DNA of 32,367 nt from contig CANQHZ010000040.1 of the NCBI GenBank assembly GCA_947623805.1, positions 1-32,367 on the forward strand. The letters are read 5' to 3'. The notes below the pieces were generated by a model. That model did not search any database. It was given only the letters and a program-made list of their open reading frames with translations, and was not told the origin of the DNA. Each line of letters starts with the position of its first letter. Position 1 is the stretch's first letter. A program made the translations under genes and the position numbers. The stretch is from an uncultured Lachnospiraceae bacterium (GTDB taxonomy: Bacteria; Bacillota; Clostridia; Lachnospirales; Lachnospiraceae). Shown here in pieces: positions 8,218-15,226 of this stretch.

Positions 8218-9207
8218 TCAAATAAACGCAAACAACAAATCAAGTGTACGCAGCACCTTAAAGTCGCCTTTCATTTTCATATCGCCCGACATAAACGCCC
8301 TCTGGAAAGTCATGCGTCCCTGGGTAATATCGTTCATTATGTCCGAAGAAATCTGCATTTCCACATCTGCGTTTTCGACATCTCCGTAATAGCATTCCAT
8401 ATCAGTACGGTCAACCTTTACGATAAGCGGGTTTCTCGCGCCCGCAATGACAAATTTGTACACAGCGCTAAAACCTGCCTGCGGACGAAAATGCGTCTTA
8501 AAATCCCGCAAAAACAGCGTGTCGTCAGGCTCCTTTTCATTGAGAAGATTTTTGAACATGCTCGCAAGTTCCTGAATATCTTCCTTTTGCTTTTGCACGT
8601 ACAAATCATCGCTTGCAAGCTCTGAAAGCTGCGCTGCCTCCTGCGGCGTAAGGTTAAGCCCTGACGTAAACGATACTTTCTGCTTGACCGCCTGATTGCT
8701 GCACGGGAAAACCGCCGTTTTCTGATTGATAGAGCGGTACAAATCCTCCGTGCGCTTTTCTATGACGCGCGAATATCCAATATTTTCCTCAAGCTCGGAT
8801 ACGTCCGCGATATAACCGCATATACCAGTGCATGGCAATCCGCCTAGTATTTCCCAAGCCTCAATAATGCTTGTCATGGCATCGCGTTCTCCGTATGTAG
8901 TTGACATGACTATGGGGCACATATATATGCCCGAGATTTTTTCCTTATCACCGTACAGCCAGCACGCGTCGAGAAACTGCTGCATATACCCGCCTATACC
9001 GTACCACTCGACCGTCGTCGCAAGCACAGCGCCGTCAGCGTCTTTCAAGGTTTGCGGCAGCGTGACAATATTATTTTTGTACTCGTAAAGGTCATAGCGC
9101 TCCACGTTGACATTGAGCTCCCTTAAGACCTCCTGTATGCTGTTTAACACATACAGCGTAGGGTCGCCTATAAGCCCCCTGCCGCCGTAATAAATGTTTA
9201 TTTTCAC
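8218..9207 (-). CDS. Flavodoxin-like / SCP2 two-domain protein
   Basis: The first ~170 residues have a flavodoxin-like fold: a short beta strand at the N-terminus, GAVLATTVEWYGIGGYMQ around residues 59-76, and conserved TYGERDA, as in NAD(P)H-dependent FMN reductases. After a linker rich in charged residues, about 225-329 resemble an SCP2 sterol-carrier-like lipid-binding domain (ITQGRMTFQRAFMSGDMKMKG-type C-terminus). The start is GTG at 9207 and overlaps the stop of the rhomboid gene in a GTGA arrangement, so the two are coupled. A role in reducing a hydrophobic substrate is inference. Confidence 0.75.
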   Translation of the reverse strand: MKINIYYGGRGLIGDPTLYVLNSIQEVLRELNVNVERYDLYEYKNNIVTLPQTLKDADGAVLATTVEWYGIGGYMQQFLDACWLYGDKEKISGIYMCPIVMSTTYGERDAMTSIIEAWEILGGLPCTGICGYIADVSELEENIGYSRVIEKRTEDLYRSINQKTAVFPCSNQAVKQKVSFTSGLNLTPQEAAQLSELASDDLYVQKQKEDIQELASMFKNLLNEKEPDDTLFLRDFKTHFRPQAGFSAVYKFVIAGARNPLIVKVDRTDMECYYGDVENADVEMQISSDIMNDITQGRMTFQRAFMSGDMKMKGDFKVLRTLDLLFAFI

Positions 9208-9800
9208 AGATTACCCCTCCCCCTTCTGGCAAGATACATTATCAGCATTGTCAAAAATCCGCACACCAAACCGCCTATATGCGCCGCGTTGTCCGTTGTC
9301 GTAGACTGCACGCCTGTATATATCATATAGCATATTCCAAGAATTATTCTGCCAAGCGAGACCGCACCGTACCTGCCATGATTTACCAGCACCAGCACGA
9401 GAAGCGCTCCTATAAGACCTGAAATAGCGCCGCTTGCGCCGACCGAACGGTACTCCTGCGCCGACATTACCATATATGTAAGCGAAAAAAGGCTGCCTCC
9501 CAAGCCCGAAATAAGATAAAGAATGCCAAACCGCAGATGCCCTATCTCACGCTCAAGCATCTCGCCAAGCCCTACCGCAAAGAGCATATTTCCAATTATA
9601 TGTGCCGCATCCGCATGTAGAAAAGTGCATGTTATCAGCCTGTAAAACTCGCCGTCGCTGATTACTGCCCTGGCATAAAGGCTGCCCATGTCATAGACCG
9701 CCTCTCCAACCTTTATATACAAAATATACGCCGCGACATTGACAATAAATAAAATCAGCGTCACACAATAGTTTTTCCAGTTTTCCGTATTTGATGACAA
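9204..9800 (-). CDS. Rhomboid family intramembrane serine protease
   Basis: Cleaves substrates within or near transmembrane segments. The 198-residue protein has six predicted helices. The catalytic serine is S123 in GASGAISG, the catalytic histidine H174 in AAHIGGL, and the conserved HIIGNM loop starts at 67. There is no extra cytoplasmic domain. The start is TTG at 9800 with GGAGG 9 bases upstream; no better ATG exists. It follows the response regulator gene by about 40 bases and overlaps the flavodoxin-SCP2 gene, suggesting a regulator-protease-reductase operon. Confidence 0.9.
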   Translation of the reverse strand: MSSNTENWKNYCVTLILFIVNVAAYILYIKVGEAVYDMGSLYARAVISDGEFYRLITCTFLHADAAHIIGNMLFAVGLGEMLEREIGHLRFGILYLISGLGGSLFSLTYMVMSAQEYRSVGASGAISGLIGALLVLVLVNHGRYGAVSLGRIILGICYMIYTGVQSTTTDNAAHIGGLVCGFLTMLIMYLARRGRGNL

Positions 9801-9841
9801 TAAAATCAGCCTCCGGTCTGTAATGTATCAGTGGTGCTTTG

Positions 9842-10588
9842 CTACAGCAAACGGTTCGTCCACATATAACCCATGCCATAGACCGTCTTTATGTAATCAC
9901 CCGCGTCAAGCTTGGCGCGTAAAGTCATAACTGTATTGATAAGCGTGTTCTCGTCTGTCTGTATACCCGTCTCCGCCCTCATGCGCTCCATTAAAGCCGC
10001 CTTTTTTAAGACTACGCCCTTATTCTCAACGAGGATTTTAAGAAGTCCCTGCTCTATCCGGCTCAACGAAACAGCCTCACCAAGACAGCGAAACTCCTGC
10101 TTGTCAAAATCAAAAATATATTTGTCAATAGCCACCATATGCTCGCCGCGCGTACCCTTTTCAGAGGCAGACCCTATCGCGTCAAAGCGCCTGCTCGCCT
10201 CAAAATTATACATATGCTTATGCCTTTTTAGCAGCGTCGCCACCCGCGCTTTAAGCGCCGCAGTGCTAAACGGTTTTGAAACGCAGTCGTCCGCGCCGTG
10301 CATATATGCCGTGACACTATCCTCTATATATTCATTCGGCACAAGCACTATTATACCAACATCACTCTTTTCACCGTAATAGTTCCTTATGCTCTCTATA
10401 AAATCTATGCTGTTTCCATCGGGCATGATTTCATCAAGTATCACTACGCGAAAATCCGTCTGATATGCCAGAGTGAGCGCCGACTCTATGCTGCCGCAAG
10501 TGACTGCCATTGTCTCGTCGTCAGAAAACGCGCCGCAAAGCTTTTCGGCAAGCACAAAATCCTCCTCTGCAATAAGAATTTTTTCCAT
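9842..10588 (-). CDS. OmpR-family response regulator
   Basis: 248 residues: a receiver domain (about 1-120) and a winged-helix DNA-binding domain (about 148-245). The phospho-acceptor is D52 in LDEIMPDG, the acidic pair E8/E9 is at the end of strand 1, and K105 sits in VSKPF. The usual Thr/Ser at the end of strand 4 is replaced: the sequence reads IIVLVPNE, with V83 at that place, which could alter phosphorylation-driven switching. No histidine kinase is adjacent, so it is an orphan regulator. It leads the set with the rhomboid protease, flavodoxin-SCP2 and HIT genes. An imperfect minus-strand -35 (TTGACA at 10672-10677) lies upstream without a convincing -10. Confidence 0.9.
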   Translation of the reverse strand: MEKILIAEEDFVLAEKLCGAFSDDETMAVTCGSIESALTLAYQTDFRVVILDEIMPDGNSIDFIESIRNYYGEKSDVGIIVLVPNEYIEDSVTAYMHGADDCVSKPFSTAALKARVATLLKRHKHMYNFEASRRFDAIGSASEKGTRGEHMVAIDKYIFDFDKQEFRCLGEAVSLSRIEQGLLKILVENKGVVLKKAALMERMRAETGIQTDENTLINTVMTLRAKLDAGDYIKTVYGMGYMWTNRLL

Positions 10589-10705
10589 TGCGCCTTATCC
10601 CCTTCATGTTTTATATCCATTACCCGCAAACCTTATTCCCTATATAATAGGCTAGTATTTTTATGTCCATTTGTCAAGCAGTAAGTTTCGTCACAGCCAA
10701 AAAGC

Positions 10706-11242
10706 TCAGCTCATATACAGCGCAATCACCACGCTTGCCACTATTCCCGCAAATGTCGACAAGAGCGCGCCCGCAAGCGTCCAACGCGCCTTTGACACCT
10801 TTGCCGCCATGAAATACACAGACATTGTGTAAAATACCGTCTCCGTACTTGCCAGTGCAAGCGATGTCGCAAGCCCCGCAAACGAGTCCGTACCGTACTG
10901 CTTATATATGTCAAGCGCAAGCCCCGTCGCCGCAGAAGCCGAAAAGAGTTTCACAGTAAAAAGCGATATAAGCTCCTTTGGGAAATCCGCTATCAGCCCG
11001 CCCAAGAGCTTTCCGACCATCCCACAGAAAAAGTCCAAAAAGCCCGACGCTCTCAGCACTCCCACGGCTATCATCAGACCTATAAGCGTCGGCACAATTC
11101 CCATTACAGTTTTCATACCCTCCTTTGCGCCTTTTGTAAAGCTCTGGTATATGTCCTTTTTTTGTGAAATGCCCATTGCGACTATATAAAATATCAGCGC
11201 CGGGATAAGCATATTTGAAATTCTTGCCATAATCCGCACCAT
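10706..11242 (-). CDS. spmB: Spore maturation protein SpmB-like (nucleoside-recognition membrane domain)
   Basis: This 178-residue membrane protein matches SpmB over its whole length (SFTKGAKEGMKTVMGIVP, VGVLRASGFLDF, and a LALASTETVFYT-type C-terminal half), with four to five hydrophobic segments. SpmA and SpmB are needed for dehydration of the spore core in Bacillus and Clostridium. The partner spmA normally lies immediately upstream, but the 265 bases before this gene hold no spmA. ATGs at 11242 and 11230 are both possible; neither has a strong ribosome binding site. The frame stays open upstream to a stop near 11300. Confidence 0.85.
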   Translation of the reverse strand: MVRIMARISNMLIPALIFYIVAMGISQKKDIYQSFTKGAKEGMKTVMGIVPTLIGLMIAVGVLRASGFLDFFCGMVGKLLGGLIADFPKELISLFTVKLFSASAATGLALDIYKQYGTDSFAGLATSLALASTETVFYTMSVYFMAAKVSKARWTLAGALLSTFAGIVASVVIALYMS

Positions 11243-11323
11243 GCCGCGCCAAGACGTTTTAAACCAAATGAGTATAAACGCCTTGGTTTGCGTCTCCTAA
11301 TTAATGCTTATCTAAATATATTC

Positions 11324-11463
11324 TGTCATATTTTTCTTTATGATTTTGCTCCGTCTGTAAACACACGCCTTTATTTAGTACTATTTTCCTATATATATTT
11401 CTACTATCCAATGCTATACTTTCTGTATTGTGTTTTTGTCATATTTTGTCATATGCTGTCATA
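11324..11463 (+). promoter_or_regulatory. Phased TGTCATA repeats upstream of the LytTR gene
   Basis: The heptamer TGTCATA occurs at 11437-11443, 11447-11453 and 11457-11463, an exact 10-base period, and once more at 11324-11330. A possible promoter overlaps the array: TTGTCA (11446-11451), 17 bases, TCAAAT (11469-11474). Repeats on one face of the helix suggest cooperative binding of a regulator, possibly the LytTR protein encoded just downstream; that is inference. Confidence 0.5.
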
Positions 11464-11507
11464 GCAATTCAAATCTATCGGCACATCAGAAATGGAGGAT
11501 TTCTAAA

Positions 11508-12203
11508 ATGCTTAACATCGCTTTTTGTTTTCAGCTTGATACGGAATTATATTATATTGAAAGTGAGATAAACAAGTTTTTTGAGCGGCGCGGTCTTTCA
11601 GTGTCAACTTACTGCTGCCACAATGCAAACGAACTGCTAAAGCTCGCAAATAATACACTTCCCGATATGCTTTTTTATAATCCCGAAGATGAAGACGGAC
11701 TTACGCGCAGGGCAGCCCTTGCAATAAAAAAGCACCACAAAAATATGGTGTCCGTCGTGACTGCCCCCAGCGGATATGCACTGTCCGACAAGGATATCAT
11801 GCTCGAGCCGTTATACCTTGTGCCAAATAAGAGCCGCAAGCAGCTCTGGTTTTACGCAGGGCTTGCGTATGAGGCTGTCATGCATGATGAGGAGGTCTTT
11901 GAATATTACAGAAGACCGTCATATGTAAAGCTCCCTGTCGGGGAAATAAAATATTTTGCCTCAGACGCCCGACGCACGCATATCGTCTCAGAGGAGGGCA
12001 CAGATGCCTTTTATAAAAAGCTTGACGATGTCGAGCGGCTTGTACAGAATAAAAGCTGCAGATTTCTTAGAATACATAAGTCGTATCTCGTGAATACGCA
12101 GTATATCGAAGATTTTGGCAGATTTTATGTAAAGCTTACAAACGGCGAATGTCTTAGAGTGAGCAAGTATGAATATTACAAGGGACTTGTCGAAGCGTTG
12201 TAG
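11508..12203 (+). CDS. LytTR DNA-binding regulator with degenerate receiver domain
   Basis: 231 residues from the ATG at 11508, chosen for GGAGG 9 bases upstream. About residues 136-231 form a LytTR DNA-binding domain (YVKLPVGEIKYF, FLRIHKSYLVN, YVKLTNGECLRVSKYEY). Residues 1-125 look like a receiver domain in secondary-structure pattern, but the phospho-acceptor position reads LFYNPED (N58 in place of Asp) and the usual Lys-Pro near residue 106 is missing (LYLVPNKSRK). It is therefore unlikely to be activated by phosphorylation in the classical way. It is monocistronic and ends at a GC-rich hairpin. Confidence 0.82.
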   Translation: MLNIAFCFQLDTELYYIESEINKFFERRGLSVSTYCCHNANELLKLANNTLPDMLFYNPEDEDGLTRRAALAIKKHHKNMVSVVTAPSGYALSDKDIMLEPLYLVPNKSRKQLWFYAGLAYEAVMHDEEVFEYYRRPSYVKLPVGEIKYFASDARRTHIVSEEGTDAFYKKLDDVERLVQNKSCRFLRIHKSYLVNTQYIEDFGRFYVKLTNGECLRVSKYEYYKGLVEAL

Positions 12204-12218
12204 GCATAAGTAAATTAA

Positions 12219-12242
12219 GGGCAGCCTTTTTGCGGCTGCCCC
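12219..12242 (+). terminator. Hairpin after the LytTR gene
   Basis: GGGCAGCC and GGCTGCCC flank a 7-base loop. A CTTT stretch follows on the plus strand. It also lies where the broken PIN gene on the opposite strand fades out. Confidence 0.55.
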
Positions 12243-12245
12243 TTT

Positions 12246-12375
12246 GGTTAAATAGTGTATCAATGTAATAAATATTGTTATCCCTATCAAGCAGGATTGT
12301 CCTTGCTTTTTCAGATAGTTTAGGGCTGTCCAATAATGCCCAAATCAAAATATGCGTATCTGCTAGATAATTCAT
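12246..12375 (-). pseudogene. Truncated PIN-domain (VapC-like) toxin
   Basis: The first ~38 codons read like the start of a VapC/PIN ribonuclease toxin (MNYLADTHILIWALLD with the first catalytic Asp, then LSEKARTILLD and NNIYY). After that the similarity stops; the remaining open frame runs into the hairpin and the antisense of the LytTR gene and has no PIN features. Full PIN toxins have about 125-140 residues with three or four acidic residues, most of which are lost here. Its start overlaps the stop of the upstream antitoxin-like gene by 4 bases, the normal arrangement. Confidence 0.7.
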
Positions 12376-12617
12376 TTTGCGACACCCTCAAACAAATCTG
12401 CAATTTCATCATTCCACTTGTCAAAATCTTCGGAATCAGTCAATATTCCTTTCCCCGCCCCTATTCTTTTAGAAACATCAATATCATTGTCCGCCACACT
12501 GACAGTCTTATTCGTAAAAAACACAGGATTCATATTGTTTATCACCTGATTAATGAAAATAGCACCCTCATCCGACATATTAATAATGCGATTGCATACC
12601 TGCTGCTGTACTGTCAC
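12372..12617 (-). CDS. Antitoxin-like protein, partner of the truncated PIN toxin
   Basis: 81 residues from GTG at 12617, preceded by AAAGGA about 9 bases upstream; a longer TTG start at 12647 adds residues without a better site. The C-terminus SEDFDKWNDEIADLFEG resembles the toxin-wrapping tail of antitoxins that precede PIN toxins in Clostridia. The N-terminal half is less recognisable. With the toxin destroyed it is probably a relic, or at most an orphan antitoxin able to neutralise a related toxin elsewhere. Confidence 0.6.
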   Translation of the reverse strand: MTVQQQVCNRIINMSDEGAIFINQVINNMNPVFFTNKTVSVADNDIDVSKRIGAGKGILTDSEDFDKWNDEIADLFEGVAK

Positions 12618-12725
12618 AATACCACGTCCTTTCGTTTTACATACCAACGTTTTCTTTCTGATTTCATAATACCATAGTATACTGCCAAATTCTATAAAAA
12701 TATAAATAAATAGCGCAGTTACACA

Positions 12726-13376
12726 TTAAAATTCCTTATTTTTTATTATTCTGGATGAAATGCCATAGGAAACCAGCCCAAACAGCGCGATTATGAGCAC
12801 TCCGATAAATGCCAGCGCGCCTGCGGGAATATTGACGATGCCTGTGGCAAAATCGAGCAGCCTTTTTATAACTGCCTCATCTAAGTGGTCTATAACTGAT
12901 AATATCAGGAAAAAGCCGACCATTGCCAACATGCTTGCTATTACGCGCCCATTTTCATTTCCCCATTTGCAAATAATAGGTATCACATAAATTATAACCG
13001 CGTATCCACCAAAAAGGGCAACCGCCTCAATTGACAAAAGCTGCACCAAATTTGGCATTGCGCCTTGCTCCACAAAATACACCATACCTCCTATCGCGCT
13101 TAATGCGAACGAGCATATAAGCATAAATATTATTGAAAATATATATTTTTCCTTTGCGTAAATGCTCCTGCTGACCGGAAGCGTAAACATATATGCCATT
13201 GTTTTGTCATTATCAAACAGGCTTATCGCGGCATATGCCGAAAATACGGTCATATACGGTATTGAAAAAGTAAAACCGTTAGTTACAGTCGTCACTATTG
13301 AAACAATCGCTATAATAGCCAAAAAGTACCTCATGCTTTTCAGCGTCTTAATATCATGTATAAATAAACCTTTCAT
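12726..13376 (-). CDS. ABC-2 type permease of the GntR-regulated exporter
   Basis: 216 residues with about six hydrophobic segments, of the ABC-2_membrane_2 type (FDNDKTMAYMFTLPVSRSIYAKEKYIFS after the second segment is typical). The ATG at 13376 has TGAGGT 6 bases upstream and opens with MKGLFIHDIKTLKS, the family N-terminus; the frame continues to 13475 without support. It should pair with the ATPase at 13620-14459. The gap between the two genes is unusually long (about 240 bases) and holds two hairpins and a tandem duplication. Confidence 0.85.
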   Translation of the reverse strand: MKGLFIHDIKTLKSMRYFLAIIAIVSIVTTVTNGFTFSIPYMTVFSAYAAISLFDNDKTMAYMFTLPVSRSIYAKEKYIFSIIFMLICSFALSAIGGMVYFVEQGAMPNLVQLLSIEAVALFGGYAVIIYVIPIICKWGNENGRVIASMLAMVGFFLILSVIDHLDEAVIKRLLDFATGIVNIPAGALAFIGVLIIALFGLVSYGISSRIIKNKEF

Positions 13377-13404
13377 CTTTACCTCATTTCTATGCTGTTT
13401 TTCA

Positions 13405-13451
13405 AAGCCGCACGCGGCTTCAGGCTTGCGCGAACAGCACTGTCGCAAGCC
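13405..13451 (-). repeat. Two adjacent hairpins upstream of the permease gene
   Basis: A palindrome AAGCCGCACGCGGCTT lies at 13405-13420, and GGCTTGCG (13423-13430) pairs with CGCAAGCC (13444-13451) around a 13-base loop. Both fall inside the ATPase-permease operon gap. No T tract follows on the minus strand, so stability or partial attenuation of the transcript is more likely than full termination. Confidence 0.5.
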
Positions 13452-13484
13452 CCGCAGGATATTCCCGCAAATCATAGACTCGGT

Positions 13485-13650
13485 ATTATACCCTTGCCGA
13501 ATTTATAGTTACCTGTATTTCCCTACGAATTATCGTAGTAATTGTTTGGCATTACGCCTTTGCTGAATTTATAGTTACCTGTACTTCCCTACGAATTATC
13601 ATAGTAATTGTTTGGGGGATTACGCCTTTGCTAAATTTATGATTACCTCG
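13485..13650. repeat. Tandem duplication of the ATPase 3' end and spacer
   Basis: Two copies of about 66-68 bases (13485-13550 and 13551-13618) stand next to a third, partial copy (13619 to about 13650) that is the actual 3' coding end of the ABC ATPase gene. Each full unit contains the fragment ATTACGCCTTTGCT(A/G)AATTTAT, the antisense of the last codons and stop, and a small hairpin CTACGA/TCGTAG. The second unit has C-to-T changes that keep the hairpin through a G-U pair on the minus strand. Confidence 0.8.
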
Positions 13651-14459
13651 TCGATATTTCCGCGCTCGATGGCTATATCAGGATAATTATCCCTGTAAAA
13701 CCGCGTCTTATTCGTCAGGCACTCATAGCCGAAGCTCTCCTGTTTACTTTTGATAATGTATCTCTTATCGATTTTGCCATACTGCTCGGATGTAAGCTTC
13801 AAAAGCCCGTACTCATCAAGAATTACATCCATATCTTCGTGCAAGACTATCTTTCCCTTTTCAATCATATACAAATCGTCGCAGAGACGCTCCAAATCGC
13901 TTGAAATATGCGAACTTATCACTATGCTGCGCTCCCCGTTTTCCATATATTCGCGCAGTATGCTCAAAATCTCGTCCCGCACAATGGCGTCAAGCCCCGC
14001 GGTCGGCTCGTCAAGTATGAGGAGCTGCGCATTGTGCGAGATTGCCGCCAGTATATGGAGCTTGCGGTTCATGCCCGTCGAAAAATCAGCAAGCTTCTTG
14101 TTGAGCGGCAACTCAAACCTCCTGCACATTTCCTTGAAATCGTCACACGAAAAATCACTGTAAAAACCTTTCAAAATCGTGGCTAAATCGTTAATCGTAA
14201 GCGCCCCCCTAAAACCCGTATCAGACATGACGACGCCTATTTTCTGCCTGTCCTTGGCGGTAAGCCTGTCGGAACTTTTGCCGAATATCTCTATACTGCC
14301 CTCGTCAGGCTTTATCAGCCCCAGCATCGCCTTAAAGGTCGTACTCTTTCCCGCACCATTTCTACCGACAAGCCCCGTAATTTGTCCCTTTTTTATTTCC
14401 ATTGAACAATCAAGCTGAAAATCCTTGTAATTCTTTTTTACACCGTTTAGCTTAACCAT
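13620..14459 (-). CDS. ABC transporter ATP-binding protein, YtrB type
   Basis: 279 residues. Walker A GRNGAGKST at 32-40, signature FSTGM at 126-130, Walker B LLILDEP with D150/E151, and H184 in the switch loop. A ~65-residue C-terminal extension after the core domain is usual for this subfamily. It lies between the GntR regulator and the permease, all on the minus strand, with a MITE-like element in the regulator-ATPase gap. Probable function is efflux or envelope-stress response; the substrate is not known. Confidence 0.9.
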   Translation of the reverse strand: MVKLNGVKKNYKDFQLDCSMEIKKGQITGLVGRNGAGKSTTFKAMLGLIKPDEGSIEIFGKSSDRLTAKDRQKIGVVMSDTGFRGALTINDLATILKGFYSDFSCDDFKEMCRRFELPLNKKLADFSTGMNRKLHILAAISHNAQLLILDEPTAGLDAIVRDEILSILREYMENGERSIVISSHISSDLERLCDDLYMIEKGKIVLHEDMDVILDEYGLLKLTSEQYGKIDKRYIIKSKQESFGYECLTNKTRFYRDNYPDIAIERGNIDEVIINLAKA

Positions 14460-14497
14460 ATTCTTACCCTACTCTTTCTTTTCATTATTAAACACAA

Positions 14498-14638
14498 TAA
14501 ACATTTGCGAAACCTATTTCGACAACGTAGAATTTAGGCAAAATATATAAAATAATCGGTGTCTCGCGGAGCGCCTAGCCGCGTTTTTATATATTTTGAC
14601 TAAATTCGGCCGGTTGAGAACGCATTCCGTATTGCCTA
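14498..14638. mobile_element. MITE-like hairpin element, copy A
   Basis: About 141 bases nearly matching copy B at 15521-15667. The core arms, about 14530-14552 and 14584-14606, are a 23-bp inverted repeat with a single mismatch, running from GAATTTAGGCAAAATATA into its complement. Imperfect terminal inverted repeats extend further outward (ATTTGCGAAACC... against GGCAATACGGAA...). The inner stem is CGC gga GCG within CGG/CCG. No protein is encoded. No clear target duplication flanks this copy. It sits between the GntR and ATPase genes. Confidence 0.7.
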
Positions 14639-14646
14639 CAAAATAC

Positions 14647-15021
14647 CTACATTTCATCCAGCACTATCGAAAAAATCTGCCGCAACTCCTCTAAAGATAT
14701 CCCATAACTTCTTGCTTTCCGTATCGTGCGCTCCAGCTCCGTCTCAATTTCCTTGCGTTTCTCCTCAAGCATCTGCGACTGCGTCGCCGCCGCCACAAAA
14801 CTGCCCTTGCCATGCACAGTGACAACAAAGCCCTCCTCCTCAAGCAAATCATACGCCTTTTTGACCGTAAGCGCACTGACCTTCTGCTCCCTGGCAAGCG
14901 TGCGCACAGACGGCAGCATAGCGTCCGCCACAAGCTCGCCATGCATTATCATGTCCTTTATCTGGCTTACTATCTGCTCATAAATAGGCTGCACAGACGT
15001 ATGATTTATTATTAACTCCAT
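14647..15021 (-). CDS. GntR-family regulator, YtrA subfamily
   Basis: 124 residues: an N-terminal winged helix (about 10-78, PIYEQIVSQIKDMI, LPSVRTLA, VSALTVKKAYDLLEEEGF, GKGSFV) and a short C-terminal helical tail for dimerisation, the YtrA layout that lacks a large effector domain. It is the first gene of a regulator-ATPase-permease operon and should repress its own promoter through the inverted repeat at 15152-15202. The ATG at 15021 lies directly after the stop of a short upstream reading frame. Confidence 0.92.
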   Translation of the reverse strand: MELIINHTSVQPIYEQIVSQIKDMIMHGELVADAMLPSVRTLAREQKVSALTVKKAYDLLEEEGFVVTVHGKGSFVAAATQSQMLEEKRKEIETELERTIRKARSYGISLEELRQIFSIVLDEM

Positions 15022-15024
15022 ACC

Positions 15025-15102
15025 CTAATCATCACCTTTCAAGATATCCTTTACAATGTCATCCAGCACCTTGCGAAGCTCCTTCTCCACAATTGCCGAC
15101 AT
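15025..15102 (-). CDS. Possible 25-residue leader peptide upstream of gntR
   Basis: A short frame opens at ATG 15102 and ends with TAG at 15025-15027, three bases before the gntR start. Its predicted peptide is highly charged and helical in pattern (KELRKVLDDIVKDILK). It lies in the predicted 5' leader of the GntR operon. The ATG has no good ribosome binding site, but AAGGAG lies before an internal in-frame GTG. Coding status is doubtful. Confidence 0.25.
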   Translation of the reverse strand: MSAIVEKELRKVLDDIVKDILKGDD

Positions 15103-15151
15103 TTTTAATAATCATTAGTTCATGAACCGACACAAAGGCGTCCCTCTGTTA

Positions 15152-15202
15152 TAAACAGTATAAAACAGTTGGCAACTGTTGTCAACTGTTTTATACTGTT
15201 TA
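15152..15202 (-). promoter_or_regulatory. GntR operator-promoter: 20-bp inverted repeat with embedded promoter
   Basis: TAAACAGTATAAAACAGTTG (15152-15171) is repeated exactly, inverted, at 15183-15202 with 11 bases between. Inside it, on the minus strand, TTGACA (15180-15185), a 17-base spacer and TATACT (15157-15162) form a strong promoter toward gntR. By symmetry the plus strand also holds TTGGCA (15169-15174), 17 bases, TATACT (15192-15197). A repressor bound to the repeat would cover both promoters. Confidence 0.8.
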
Positions 15203-15226
15203 TTATATTAAATTTTAAATCTAACC

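Noticed and set aside
12154-12245. C-terminal part of the open frame continuing from the PIN toxin start
   Set aside because: It runs through a hairpin and the antisense of the LytTR gene and shows no PIN features, so only the first ~40 codons are treated as toxin-derived.
13485-13650. CRISPR-like repeat array
   Set aside because: Only two to three adjacent units of ~67 bases with no unique spacers and with clear origin in the neighbouring gene's 3' end.
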